This document shows, piece after piece, positions 30,593 to 38,441 of a stretch of DNA of 39,074 nt. Origin of the DNA: a virus; IMG/VR virus record IMGVR_UViG_3300033388_001287, positions 1 to 39,074 of that record; one strand, given 5' to 3'. A program made the translations under genes and the position numbers. Within the stretch, counting starts at the first letter, position 1. Every line of letters begins with the position of its first letter. The notes below the pieces were generated by a model. It did not search any database, was not told the DNA's origin, and worked only from the letters and a program-made list of their open reading frames with translations.

Positions 30593-31348
30593 CTAAGAGT
30601 CTTCGTCTAGGAGTGCGTTGAGGTAAGTTACAAGCAAATGTGGATGGATGAACTTTCTTGGATTCCAATGCCACTTTACATTTAGAACACGACGAATCCC
30701 CGAGTGCTTATATGGCATGATGTACGGAATGTTTGGTGGTAGCCAACGTACCAAGTCCCATTTTGTGACAATACGATTGTATTCAATGTCGCTAAGATAT
30801 TCTGCCAACTCGGGGCCAGCAACGCGAGGTGCACCAAACGTGCATAACTCATCAGGCTTATACATTACGCTTAATAGTGTCGATAGTGCGCCACCTAGCG
30901 AATGACCAACGAACACTATGCGCTTGCCTTTTGGTACTTGGTTTAAATCAGCTAGAATATTTGGTATTAATTTTTCTATGGATTGTGCAAAGCCCTTATG
31001 TACCTTAATATTTCCAAACTGTTGCTTCCAAAAGGTGAATGAACTTTTAAGGTCTTCTTTCTGATCTAGTTGTGTTCCACGAAATGATACAACGGCCATA
31101 TCGTCAAATTCTGCGAAGAAACCTTGCGTACCTTTGTGATCGTACAGTGATAGATTGACTGCGCCAAATTCTTTTGTTTTGATGCGAATTTTATCGAATG
31201 TGAAATATGAAAGTTGTGAAAGGTAAAGAGCAGTTATGTGTTTGTTCTCGACTAACTGTTGTGAAAGAGTACTTTCGTTCACGTTCGCCGTGACTATCTC
31301 TTGGATTCTAGAAAAAGAATTTTTCTTATATTCTTCCCACGGGCTCAT
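30593..31348 (-). CDS. Class 3 lipase
   Basis: 251 residues of the alpha/beta hydrolase fold. VFVGHSLGGALSTLL carries the nucleophile Ser150; Asp198 in TKWDLVRWLPP and His237 in FIHPHLLVTYL complete the triad. The pre-domain VVSFRGTQ matches the oxyanion region of fungal-type lipases. No signal peptide or membrane span. It lies between the ClpP-like gene and the endolysin and starts 4 bases after the former's stop. A late role in attacking host membrane lipids during lysis would fit, but is inferred; release of phage from lipid debris is another option. Confidence 0.9.
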   Translation of the reverse strand: MSPWEEYKKNSFSRIQEIVTANVNESTLSQQLVENKHITALYLSQLSYFTFDKIRIKTKEFGAVNLSLYDHKGTQGFFAEFDDMAVVSFRGTQLDQKEDLKSSFTFWKQQFGNIKVHKGFAQSIEKLIPNILADLNQVPKGKRIVFVGHSLGGALSTLLSVMYKPDELCTFGAPRVAGPELAEYLSDIEYNRIVTKWDLVRWLPPNIPYIMPYKHSGIRRVLNVKWHWNPRKFIHPHLLVTYLNALLDEDS

Positions 31349-31351
31349 TAC

Positions 31352-32050
31352 TTATCCTTTAGTCAATGCGTCCCAATCGTAAGTTCCGTCTGCACCAAAA
31401 ATGGTGTCAGCCCAATTGTATTCTAAGCTTTCCTCTGCCGAGTAATACACTTCCTCTTTTTCTTTCATGGCCTTGCGAAGGAAGTTTTCAATCTTCTTGT
31501 CAGTCCATCCTTCGAATTTCTTAGAGTCGCGCAATCGTTCTAGATAAATGTCATACATAATACGATTAACTTTTTGAAATTCTTCCCATTCTGTTTCCAC
31601 TTGTGTACCAGTACCAGATAAACAATCAGTACCAGTGTGAATCATAAACGTAGAGTATGGCATCATTGCGCGATAATCTGCTGCGCAAAGAATGATCGAA
31701 CTCATACTTCGTGCGCTTGCGTAATTCAGAATCGTAATGTGATTTCTGCAAGCCTTGATAGCTTGGTATATTGCGAGTCCTTCACCCCAATCACCACCAC
31801 AACTTTTCAAGTGGATCAAGATTGGATCACTTGTCATATTCGATAGCAGTCTCAGATTCTTGATGAACTGATTTGCCATCATAAACTCGACACCTGGTTC
31901 TACCATTTCTTCCTCAGCGCCATAACCATATTCTTCTCTTGGAAACAAAAAAATCTCTCTGTGTTCAACGTCTAGTCCATAGTCGTTCACATGAGAGATT
32001 ACTCCATCTTCAATTATACTTTTTCGCTTTTTGCTGTGTGTATATGCCAT
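31352..32050 (-). CDS. ClpP-like serine protease
   Basis: 232 residues from ATG 32050 with AAGGA upstream; the TTG at 32086 is less likely. ClpP fold landmarks: SCGGDWGEGLAIYQAI (oxyanion loop), ASARSMSSII with Ser115, and FMIHTG with His138. At the third triad position, four residues before SAEE, Glu200 replaces the Asp of ClpP. A Lys-rich N-terminus of 10 residues precedes the domain. GATAAATAC late promoter upstream. Head-maturation proteases of many phages are ClpP-like, but T4 relatives normally use gp21, so a lysis-time or host-directed function is equally possible. Confidence 0.88.
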   Translation of the reverse strand: MAYTHSKKRKSIIEDGVISHVNDYGLDVEHREIFLFPREEYGYGAEEEMVEPGVEFMMANQFIKNLRLLSNMTSDPILIHLKSCGGDWGEGLAIYQAIKACRNHITILNYASARSMSSIILCAADYRAMMPYSTFMIHTGTDCLSGTGTQVETEWEEFQKVNRIMYDIYLERLRDSKKFEGWTDKKIENFLRKAMKEKEEVYYSAEESLEYNWADTIFGADGTYDWDALTKG

Positions 32051-32109
32051 TGTGTCCTTTATGTGTCTTTGGATTCCCACATCCAAAGTCCCCTTCCTGA
32101 CTACCTAAG

Positions 32110-32115
32110 TATTTA
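32110..32115 (-). promoter_or_regulatory. Late promoter (TAAATA) for the ClpP-like gene
   Basis: The minus strand reads TATGATAAATACTTA, about 60 bases before the ATG at 32050. Confidence 0.75.
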
Positions 32116-32335
32116 TCATACCTGAGCATCCACCGTTGTTCAAACATTATCTTATGGATGATAATGCGCCAAACGTTCACAAAAACCAAGAGTATACATT
32201 ACGCATCGACTCCACGATCTTCGGTCAGGGTCGCAACCAGTTTCCATCGAACTACACAATCAGGAAAAGGGCGCGATCAGTGCTGAGAAGAAGCAAGGAC
32301 CCACATCGTTGCTACACCAACCACGCCCCTTATTC
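32116..32335. other. Intergenic segment with large imperfect stem-loop after rIIB
   Basis: No minus-strand gene. Arms AAGGGGCGT (32323-32331) and GCGCCCTTT (32266-32274) pair over 9 bases right after the rIIB stop, enclosing two smaller stems, with TTTT following: a possible branched terminator or structured RNA. On the plus strand a 59-61-codon frame spans about 32154-32339 without a ribosome site; I do not call it a gene. Confidence 0.5.
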
Positions 32336-33229
32336 TTAAAACAAGTCTTCGTTTTCGTCGAGGTACGCCAACCATTCTAGATAGTCTTGGCGGGTACACT
32401 CGTCGCCGTTGTCAGTGAACCAGAAGCGATATTCGCCTCGTGCTACTTCACGCGGACTAGCAACTTCAGTTCTGTAAACTACGCTATCAAACGCATCAGT
32501 CGTATCACGATCTTGTGTACGTTCAGTCGTATGCTCACCAATTACTTCGTAGCGACATGCGCGACCCTTAGAGTTGTTGTAGTCTGACGGAATCGAAACT
32601 ACATCACGCGGATTGATCTTGACCAGCATTACGCGACTGCCACTCCATCCACCAAACGATGGCAGATATTCCAGTGAGCAGAAGTGCAGACCACTTGAAC
32701 AAGTACGATCCTTGTCCTCGTCTACTTCGTTACGTGCCATTTCACAAATTTGGCCTACGCTGTTGTTAAACGTGCCACTGTGAATGTCCATGTAGTTGTC
32801 GCGAACTTTCTTGTACGCAACAAAATGACCATCAGGCGTAAGCGGAAGCAGATTCTTCTCTAGGAAGCCATAAAGCTCGTCAACTGCGCGCTTCGACGGA
32901 TTGTCTTTCAGATTCGTCAAAAAGTTGCAGAGAGGCTCGATTGGCAGATCCTCTTCCAGCATGGCAAGCAAGCGATCAGAAATCGCATTTACAAATGGCC
33001 GACCCTGGAAATAAACATCACCATCACGTACTTCGATGTCCTCATTTTCAGAAGTGTAGTCTCTGATTACAGAAACCAAATCCACAAGATCAGGAACTGC
33101 GTCCCAATCTGCGTTACGGATCGCATCAAGTACTTGATCGAACTTGGGATGCGTTTCCCTGTTAATAGTAGACGACCGACCATCAATAACGATAGTTAGA
33201 TTGTCACCTTGAATAATATACGGATACAT
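32336..33229 (-). CDS. rIIB: rIIB-like protein
   Basis: 297 residues; T4 rIIB has 312. Partner of rIIA; in T4 the pair act at the membrane and are needed to grow on lambda lysogens expressing RexAB. Characteristic segments: ERLLAMLEEDLPIEPLCNFLTNL-like helix, FLEKNLLPLTPDGHFVAYKKVRDNYMDIHSG, and GLHFCSLEYLPSFGG. GAGGAG lies 9 bases before the ATG, and a separate sigma70 promoter sits inside the end of rIIA, so rIIB can be made alone. Confidence 0.93.
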   Translation of the reverse strand: MYPYIIQGDNLTIVIDGRSSTINRETHPKFDQVLDAIRNADWDAVPDLVDLVSVIRDYTSENEDIEVRDGDVYFQGRPFVNAISDRLLAMLEEDLPIEPLCNFLTNLKDNPSKRAVDELYGFLEKNLLPLTPDGHFVAYKKVRDNYMDIHSGTFNNSVGQICEMARNEVDEDKDRTCSSGLHFCSLEYLPSFGGWSGSRVMLVKINPRDVVSIPSDYNNSKGRACRYEVIGEHTTERTQDRDTTDAFDSVVYRTEVASPREVARGEYRFWFTDNGDECTRQDYLEWLAYLDENEDLF

Positions 33230-33255
33230 ATTTGGAACTCCTCAATTTATACTAC

Positions 33256-33285
33256 ATTGTAGCATACTTTACTATGCCTTGTCAA
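33256..33285 (-). promoter_or_regulatory. Sigma70 promoter for rIIB
   Basis: -35 TTGACA at 33280-33285, an 18-base spacer, -10 TACAAT at 33256-33261. The -35 is inside the last codons of rIIA. Confidence 0.85.
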
Positions 33286-35614
33286 CTAATTTTATGTATT
33301 CAATCACATCGGCCCATTGGTTTACGCCTGTTTGTCTGTGATTAGAATAACGATCAAGAGATACATATTCAATCATCGGGTACCTCTTTTTGTATGCAGC
33401 AAACAGTTTGTCATATTTGTCACCAACTGCTGTTACACTCAATTTGGAATTAGACTTCGAAAAATCAATTGTCTCATACAATGCGCCCATGCAGATGATA
33501 ACGCGATCATATTTGATAGGATCTTTCTTTGCAGTCTTGGGAATACTGTCCTTCCAGTCGAAAAATGCGTTGAGCAAACGTCCAGACGGTTTCCTGTTAT
33601 TTTTAGCAAGTTTGCGCAGCGCCTTATGGTGATGCGTGTGTGGATCGAAGCTTTCATCACTGAACTCTGATTTGATCAGGCGTTGCATTGCTTCTTTGCG
33701 CGCATTTTTCCAATCAACTGCATCGTATTGCTTACGAAGATAGTCAAAGAAATTCACCCATCGTTTGTCAGCAGTTACAGTCTTAATGCTGGCTTTGTTC
33801 AATCCATAAACCACATCCATGTTAACGCCAGCCATTCTAGCAACGTCACCATTCTTGATGATGTTACGGAAGTCTGTAGCTTTCCAAGTATTGTCATTGA
33901 CGCTTTTTGGGTTGGGCTGTAAAATTGACTTATGCGTTAATGGAACATACAGCCAAATTTTCTTTTTGCCTTTTTCGATAGTGGGCGGGATGTCTTTCGC
34001 TTTGCAGTAAAGCGAGTTGAATGTGTATCCGTCAGATCCGCGCCAGCTACGTGAAGGCTTTGACTCAAACTTCTGAACAGTAATTGACGTATTGCCAATT
34101 CCACCAGAAGTACCAGTACCAACTACAACAGGCAGATTTGATGCCAACATAATCGGCGCGCCAGCGAAGCGAGTTTTGACCCACCTTTGACATTTCTTTC
34201 TATCGACTTTTTGATTCTGTGGTTGAATGACGATAACATTTTCAATACCATTGAACGTATCATCGTCGCGATCTGCAACAGCAGCACGAATACGACCAAG
34301 TACGTTGCCCTTTTCATCGTTGAATACGATTGCGTCATTCTGCGGGTTCAACTGGTACACTTGGCGATAATCAGCAGGCGTATTGGTCGGCTTCTTCAGC
34401 CCTTTCTTCTTTTCATTGTCAGGCTTGTTCTGACCAAGCTGAACAGGGTTGTTGTACTTGCGAATCTGCTTGTACGTCATTCGCATACCTGGGAATCGCT
34501 CAATCTCCTCAAGACCTAGAACAACCTTCAATGCAGAATAGCTCTTGATCGTGCCTTTTGGAAACTGCGCTTTGTTCTTTTCAAGATAACGCTCAACAAT
34601 CTCACTGAACAGACTGCTATTGCTGTCTATCAAATCAGATGCCAAATTAGCGCGATCCCATTTTGATTTTGCTGGTTTCAGCTTGTCTGCTACATAACCC
34701 TCCAGCGCAATCATAATCTTTTCAGCTTTGTCGTTCAGTGCAGCAACAGTTTGCTCAGTATAACCAAGCTCCTCACGCGATGCTGCAATGTCCAATGCGC
34801 CAATATCAAATTCAATATGGAATGCATTGTCATGCAAAAGATCACGAACCCCATCATCCAGATTTTCACCATCTGGAACGTTTATCGGATACGCGACATT
34901 TCCCATGAGTGCATACGACTTAGCGTAGTATCCATTCCCATCTTTCATGTGAACGCCAGGGATAATATCTTTTTCAGCGTACTCAATATCAGCGATATTA
35001 ACTGCATCGCCAGTAATTTCAGGCTTGGTCTTGAACCACTTGAACGTGTCCACAACTTCCGTCTTAAAGCTGTGCCAATCATGTCGATTTTCAACTGCAA
35101 ACGAAATTGTCAGTCCATTTTCTTCGTCAGTATCTTCGGAAGTCAATTGACCAATGCATGGCAGACCATCTTTACCAATGTAGGCAGAATACACGCCCTT
35201 CCAACCATCTTTGATTGAAGTGATCGTGAAATTCTTTGTGTAGGAGAATGGAGACTTTGAGCCAAGACCCATGCAACCAACAAAATCGTTGCTGTTGCTT
35301 TTGGTAGACTCAAAATACGTAGTATAGAGTCCCATTACATCTTCGTGCGATAGGCCAGTGCCATAGTCGCGGATGTACAAAACTGGATTCAATCGTGTCG
35401 GAAGATGTACTGTGAAAGGTTTTTCGGGGTAGCCAGCTTCTATGTGACTGTCGTAAGCATTACAGCCTAGCTCACGTAGAATAGCTTTGAATTTGTTTGA
35501 ATATAAACCACTTGATAGAATTGAAAAAGCAGTAGATGATGCTTTGATGCTGAACGCGCCTTCTGCTGCGAGTCCACCCGTTTCAACGGGGATGTCTTTT
35601 GTCTTGAGTTTCAT
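33272..35614 (-). CDS. rIIA: rIIA-like protein (GHKL ATPase fold)
   Basis: 780 residues; T4 rIIA has 725. The N-terminal 200 residues are a GHKL ATP-binding domain: ILRELGCNAYDSH (Glu48, Asn52), IRDYGTGLS (DxGxG box) and FVGCMGLGSKSPF (Gly-rich lid), as in Hsp90 and histidine kinases. The later part is mostly helical, with basic stretches. Partner of rIIB just downstream. Driven by its own sigma70 promoter 35 bases upstream, with GAGG before the ATG, so it is an early gene. In T4 it protects from lambda RexAB exclusion; here the target is unknown. Confidence 0.95.
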   Translation of the reverse strand: MKLKTKDIPVETGGLAAEGAFSIKASSTAFSILSSGLYSNKFKAILRELGCNAYDSHIEAGYPEKPFTVHLPTRLNPVLYIRDYGTGLSHEDVMGLYTTYFESTKSNSNDFVGCMGLGSKSPFSYTKNFTITSIKDGWKGVYSAYIGKDGLPCIGQLTSEDTDEENGLTISFAVENRHDWHSFKTEVVDTFKWFKTKPEITGDAVNIADIEYAEKDIIPGVHMKDGNGYYAKSYALMGNVAYPINVPDGENLDDGVRDLLHDNAFHIEFDIGALDIAASREELGYTEQTVAALNDKAEKIMIALEGYVADKLKPAKSKWDRANLASDLIDSNSSLFSEIVERYLEKNKAQFPKGTIKSYSALKVVLGLEEIERFPGMRMTYKQIRKYNNPVQLGQNKPDNEKKKGLKKPTNTPADYRQVYQLNPQNDAIVFNDEKGNVLGRIRAAVADRDDDTFNGIENVIVIQPQNQKVDRKKCQRWVKTRFAGAPIMLASNLPVVVGTGTSGGIGNTSITVQKFESKPSRSWRGSDGYTFNSLYCKAKDIPPTIEKGKKKIWLYVPLTHKSILQPNPKSVNDNTWKATDFRNIIKNGDVARMAGVNMDVVYGLNKASIKTVTADKRWVNFFDYLRKQYDAVDWKNARKEAMQRLIKSEFSDESFDPHTHHHKALRKLAKNNRKPSGRLLNAFFDWKDSIPKTAKKDPIKYDRVIICMGALYETIDFSKSNSKLSVTAVGDKYDKLFAAYKKRYPMIEYVSLDRYSNHRQTGVNQWADVIEYIKLVDKA

Positions 35615-35645
35615 GTGGGCCTCAGTTCTCAGTGTCTAGTATATA

Positions 35646-35674
35646 ATTATACGGGTATTTGTATGAAAAGTCAA
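35646..35674 (-). promoter_or_regulatory. Sigma70 promoter for rIIA
   Basis: -35 TTGACT at 35669-35674, a 17-base spacer, -10 TATAAT at 35646-35651. Confidence 0.93.
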
Positions 35675-35702
35675 TACCTAAATTTCACCATAATTCAGTG
35701 AC

Positions 35703-35984
35703 TTACATCAGCGGTTTATTTACTTTCGCCATTTCCATCAAGTGAACCAGTACTTCTGCTACTTTCATTCCGTCAGTATTTAAGATTTGGCAGATGAAAT
35801 TTGCTTTCAGCATACAGTGTGATGGGCTATCCCCGTGTATTACAATAATTGCACCATGACACATGCGACCATCTGTATTGTTTCCGTTTTCGTCTTTGTT
35901 ATCAAAGTCAATATCGAGTGTCCAGATTGTTTCATCTTTTTCTGGTTCCCATAACCTACCAATGCTATACATTTGACTCATCAT
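35703..35984 (-). CDS. Small hypothetical protein
   Basis: 93 residues. Start uncertain: two adjacent ATG codons at 35984 and 35981 and a third at 35972; no clear ribosome site, so coupling to the upstream gene (20-base overlap) is likely. Sequence TIWTLDIDFDNKDENGNNTDGRMCHGAIIVIHGD then a C-terminal helix ending VHLMEMAKV. No domain recognised. Confidence 0.75.
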   Translation of the reverse strand: MMSQMYSIGRLWEPEKDETIWTLDIDFDNKDENGNNTDGRMCHGAIIVIHGDSPSHCMLKANFICQILNTDGMKVAEVLVHLMEMAKVNKPLM

Positions 35985-36339
35985 AGATCATTGATTCTAT
36001 CGAATCTGATACTTCTTTATTTCCAATAGCATCGCTCATTTCTATGTCCCAATTTTTCCAAGATTCTTGTCCATTTGATGCAAAGATATATGCAGATGCA
36101 GTCATATCTTCGCACACCGAAAAATCGTTCTCTATGATGTCTTTGCGAATGTTATTTTCTACAATAATATCGTCGCCAAGCATTTTTGGAAGATCAGAAT
36201 TGTGCGGAAGGTCTTTCAGGTTACGTTGAAATAGATATTTCTTAATTTCTATACGTAGAAGCTCCTTCGCTTCGTCAGGGGTTTCAGCGCGAACGTAGAA
36301 TACGTCATTAGCATGACTGCAAACGTAAAAAACTCTCAT
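35965..36339 (-). CDS. Hypothetical protein
   Basis: 124 residues (MRVFYVCSHANDVFYVRAETPDEAKELLRIEI). The opening strand-turn-strand followed by 'AETPDEAKELL' resembles small domains that sense or bind partners, but no family is certain. The C-terminal half is acidic. The ATG overlaps the previous stop as ATGA. Confidence 0.8.
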   Translation of the reverse strand: MRVFYVCSHANDVFYVRAETPDEAKELLRIEIKKYLFQRNLKDLPHNSDLPKMLGDDIIVENNIRKDIIENDFSVCEDMTASAYIFASNGQESWKNWDIEMSDAIGNKEVSDSIESMIYDESNV

Positions 36340-36893
36340 TCTTGTTCATCCAATTGTCGTGACATGCGCAATTCGTGTTCTCGCTTGTTGTGTCGGCGAT
36401 CTTCTGTTTGCTGTTGCTGTTCACCATGTCGTAGTTCACGATCATGCTGTAATTTCTCAGCATCAGCGCGGCGTATTTTCTCAGCATGTTCACGCTCTTT
36501 CATTGTATCAGCGGCTGCACGTTTTTCAGCATCACGCTCTTTTTGAATTTGTTCAAAATCAATTAGCACATTCAAAAGCAAACGTCCCAATTCATTATCA
36601 CCTTGATTCGTTGCAAAAACTGCACACTCTTTAACAGACGATAATGCAATTGAAACGTTTGCATTAACTTCTGTAACAGTAAACCCATGCTCGTCTATGA
36701 CTTCTACTTCGCCAAGACTGTCTGCTATGAAAACACCAGTTTCAAATTGAAATGGTGTTCCTGATGCTGCCAACTCCACAGCATCTTTTGCATCTTTTAG
36801 TCCCATACCCGTGAGTGATCGCATTGCTTTAATGACAGCAACTTTATTGTAATCAGCAGGGTCGAAGTTACGAGTCGTTCGAAGTGTTGGCAT
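36336..36893 (-). CDS. Protein with ribosomal L7/L12 C-terminal-like domain and coiled coil
   Basis: 185 residues. Residues 15-50, NKVAVIKAMRSLTGMGLKDAKDAVE, follow the pattern of the L7/L12 C-terminal domain (KIxVIKxVRxxTGLGLKEAKxxVE), the part that recruits translation GTPases to the ribosome. The second half (110-185) is a Glu/Arg/Gln-rich coiled coil ending QQQQTEDRRHNKREHE. AAGGA lies 10 bases before the ATG, inside the upstream gene. Could compete at the ribosome, or use the fold for another protein contact. Confidence 0.85.
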   Translation of the reverse strand: MPTLRTTRNFDPADYNKVAVIKAMRSLTGMGLKDAKDAVELAASGTPFQFETGVFIADSLGEVEVIDEHGFTVTEVNANVSIALSSVKECAVFATNQGDNELGRLLLNVLIDFEQIQKERDAEKRAAADTMKEREHAEKIRRADAEKLQHDRELRHGEQQQQTEDRRHNKREHELRMSRQLDEQE

Positions 36894-37206
36894 CTGTTAT
36901 AATTCCTTGTACGTACCAGTTACCCTTTTTAGTGTAACCAATATTCTCTAGTGCTGCGACCATGTTATCACGACCAACAGGATTTGATGTTACCATCATT
37001 ACGTGAGCGGGGACTACGCCGCGCCCAATAGCCCATACCAATACGTCATAACCAGTTGGCTCGTCTACGTCGCCCAAGTCGTGATCCATGTAAAGGTGTG
37101 TGACAGGGAAAGCAAGTAAAGCTTTCTGTCCTTCGCGAGCATTCTTAGCGATGTGGTCTACATCGAACTCGCGGAAATCATCAATCAAGAGGTGAAATTC
37201 ATTCAT
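36868..37206 (-). CDS. Receiver-like protein of the cREC type
   Basis: 112 residues. LLIDDFREF (acidic pair after the first strand), THLYMDHDLGD (third-strand Asp) and TGYDVLVWAI then PAHVMMVTSN follow a response-regulator receiver fold. The DHDLG and TGYDVL combination matches the 'cyclic-phosphate processing receiver' (cREC) family described by comparative genomics and thought to act on RNA 2',3'-cyclic phosphates. No output domain. ATGA overlap with the upstream gene. Confidence 0.82.
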   Translation of the reverse strand: MNEFHLLIDDFREFDVDHIAKNAREGQKALLAFPVTHLYMDHDLGDVDEPTGYDVLVWAIGRGVVPAHVMMVTSNPVGRDNMVAALENIGYTKKGNWYVQGIITDANTSNDS

Positions 37207-37541
37207 GCTTTTGCTTCTTTTACCATTGCGTCAATTTCTGCAAGTGCAGATGCTACAAGTTTATCCACTTGTTCGAACCAAGATTCAGCATCACGCTCTT
37301 GTCGCTTTTGTTCTGCAATGCGTAAATCTGCGATTCGAAAAATATATGTTTTGTCTATCTGTTTCTGGAATTCTGCGTCAGTCCATTTCGTATCTGTAGA
37401 CATGAATTGACGATGATTAATCATTACTGGATGGCACGTTGTACCCCAGGGTTTTACACGATATTCTTCAATGCCATACCACGGAGCTTTGTCAGTCCCA
37501 GGAAACGTGACACAATACTGCCTGAATACTGGTCTACTCAT
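37203..37541 (-). CDS. Hypothetical protein
   Basis: 112 residues. First half Pro/Trp-rich strands (YCVTFPGTDKAPWYGIEEYRVKPWG), second half a charged helix (IADLRIAEQKRQERDAESWFEQ). AAGG lies 9 bases before the ATG. Overlaps neighbours at both ends. No family recognised. Confidence 0.8.
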   Translation of the reverse strand: MSRPVFRQYCVTFPGTDKAPWYGIEEYRVKPWGTTCHPVMINHRQFMSTDTKWTDAEFQKQIDKTYIFRIADLRIAEQKRQERDAESWFEQVDKLVASALAEIDAMVKEAKA

Positions 37542-37746
37542 ACTTCAAGCCTTCTATTGCAATACGACAAATAATAACCGCATCGTTATGATCGCCAGTA
37601 TCCCATTTATGGTATTTAATTTTGCGCAATGCTTTACCACGACGCACCATAATTTTTTTGGCGCGGAACGTAAGGATCTTCGCTGTGATGTATGATCCCG
37701 CTGCGATTCCTGCAGAGAAAATGAATATGAATATGAATACTTCCAC
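37534..37746 (-). CDS. Small membrane protein, early
   Basis: 70 residues from GTG 37746, preceded by AAGGAAGAGG 9 bases upstream. The frame is open to 37869, but that part runs through a terminator and a perfect sigma70 promoter, so the longer start is rejected. The N-terminal segment VFIFIFIFSAGIAAGSYITAKIL is a membrane span; the rest is basic, ending KYE, so the C-terminus is probably cytoplasmic. First gene of the 37746-35703 unit. Function unknown. Confidence 0.82.
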   Translation of the reverse strand: MEVFIFIFIFSAGIAAGSYITAKILTFRAKKIMVRRGKALRKIKYHKWDTGDHNDAVIICRIAIEGLKYE

Positions 37747-37779
37747 GAAGTCTAGCCTCTTCCTTAAACTATACCAACT

Positions 37780-37808
37780 ATTATACTTCCTATCTTTGCG
37801 TATGTCAA
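37780..37808 (-). promoter_or_regulatory. Sigma70 promoter for the 35703-37746 unit
   Basis: -35 TTGACA at 37803-37808, a 17-base spacer, -10 TATAAT at 37780-37785. Perfect hexamers. Confidence 0.94.
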
Positions 37809-37811
37809 GCA

Positions 37812-37843
37812 CTAAAAACCCTCGTAAATCAAAGACATACGAG
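37812..37843 (-). terminator. Intrinsic terminator
   Basis: Arms CCCTCGTA and TACGAGGG with an 11-base loop, followed on the minus strand by TTTTT. It ends the unit from 38864 and stands 4-8 bases before the next sigma70 -35. Confidence 0.9.
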
Positions 37844-37896
37844 GGCATTGTTGTGTTTGTATTAGTCATTAACCAAAATCAATGACTTACGACCAC

Positions 37897-38007
37897 TTAT
37901 AGCATAGGCCATAGTGGAATAATAGTCGCGGCGAATACAGCAGCAACAACCAAGATCGCTTGGATTGCTTCTACCGTGTTTCCGTCGAACCTGAAACGCT
38001 TATTCAT
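37897..38007 (-). CDS. 36-residue membrane peptide
   Basis: MNKRFRFDGN followed by a hydrophobic helix AIQAILVVAAVFAATII and a stop after PLWPML. The ATG overlaps the stop of the upstream gene as ATGA, and AAGGAGAGG lies 5-6 bases before it. Positive residues at the front imply N-in. Small single-span phage peptides often modulate host membrane proteins; nothing specific can be said. Confidence 0.78.
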   Translation of the reverse strand: MNKRFRFDGNTVEAIQAILVVAAVFAATIIPLWPML

Positions 38008-38441
38008 TTTCCCTCTCCTTTGTTATTTAAATCTCGATAAAAATCTATTTCTTCTTTCAAGTGCAAGTCTGCTATATGCTCTTGCCTTGTTATCTCTTTC
38101 TTGCCCCAATGCCCTCGTCGTGGATTGCAGTACCAGCAGTAGCAGCACCTTCTGTCTCCACAATTTGACCATGCTCTGTCACGCAGTCTTCCTAGTTCTT
38201 CCTTAGTCCATTCGTATCGCTCATAACCACTGTTATTGAGCGCGTAACGCTTAGACCACGGAGTTTCCCATTCCACATAATTGCCGCGCAGAATATCGAC
38301 AAATCTACGCTTGCGCGCAAACTTGCTACGTCCATACCTATCGTAATCGTGTGGTTTAGCATATGCGGTTGCGTAAGCTATCCGTACTTGTTTGTTTTGA
38401 TATTTTTCTGTTAAATATCGCCGTTCTCGTATTCCTCTCAC
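38004..38441 (-). CDS. Basic Cys-rich hypothetical protein
   Basis: 145 residues from GTG 38441 with CGGAGG 6 bases upstream. Very basic (RRYLTEKYQNK, SKFARKRRFVDILRG). The cluster CGDRRCCYCWYCNPRRGHW is a probable metal site, followed by a helix KKEITRQEHIADLHLKEEI. The pattern 'CxxCNPRR' with 'LTRQE' recurs in small phage proteins I cannot assign. Function unknown; nucleic-acid binding is plausible. Confidence 0.82.
   Translation of the reverse strand: MRGIRERRYLTEKYQNKQVRIAYATAYAKPHDYDRYGRSKFARKRRFVDILRGNYVEWETPWSKRYALNNSGYERYEWTKEELGRLRDRAWSNCGDRRCCYCWYCNPRRGHWGKKEITRQEHIADLHLKEEIDFYRDLNNKGEGK

Noticed and set aside
32260-32335. Possible tRNA or tRNA-like gene after rIIB
   Set aside because: A GGGGCG arm and a D-arm-like stem are present, but there is no T-arm or usable anticodon loop and the length is about 61 bases.
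32136-32339. Plus-strand frame of 67 codons
   Set aside because: It starts at a TTG, has no ribosome site, overlaps the rIIB stop, and shows no recognisable protein features; it may be a decayed gene but is not supported.
37747-37869. Longer start for the 37534-37746 gene
   Set aside because: The extra codons cover an intrinsic terminator and a perfect sigma70 promoter; GTG 37746 has a strong ribosome site.
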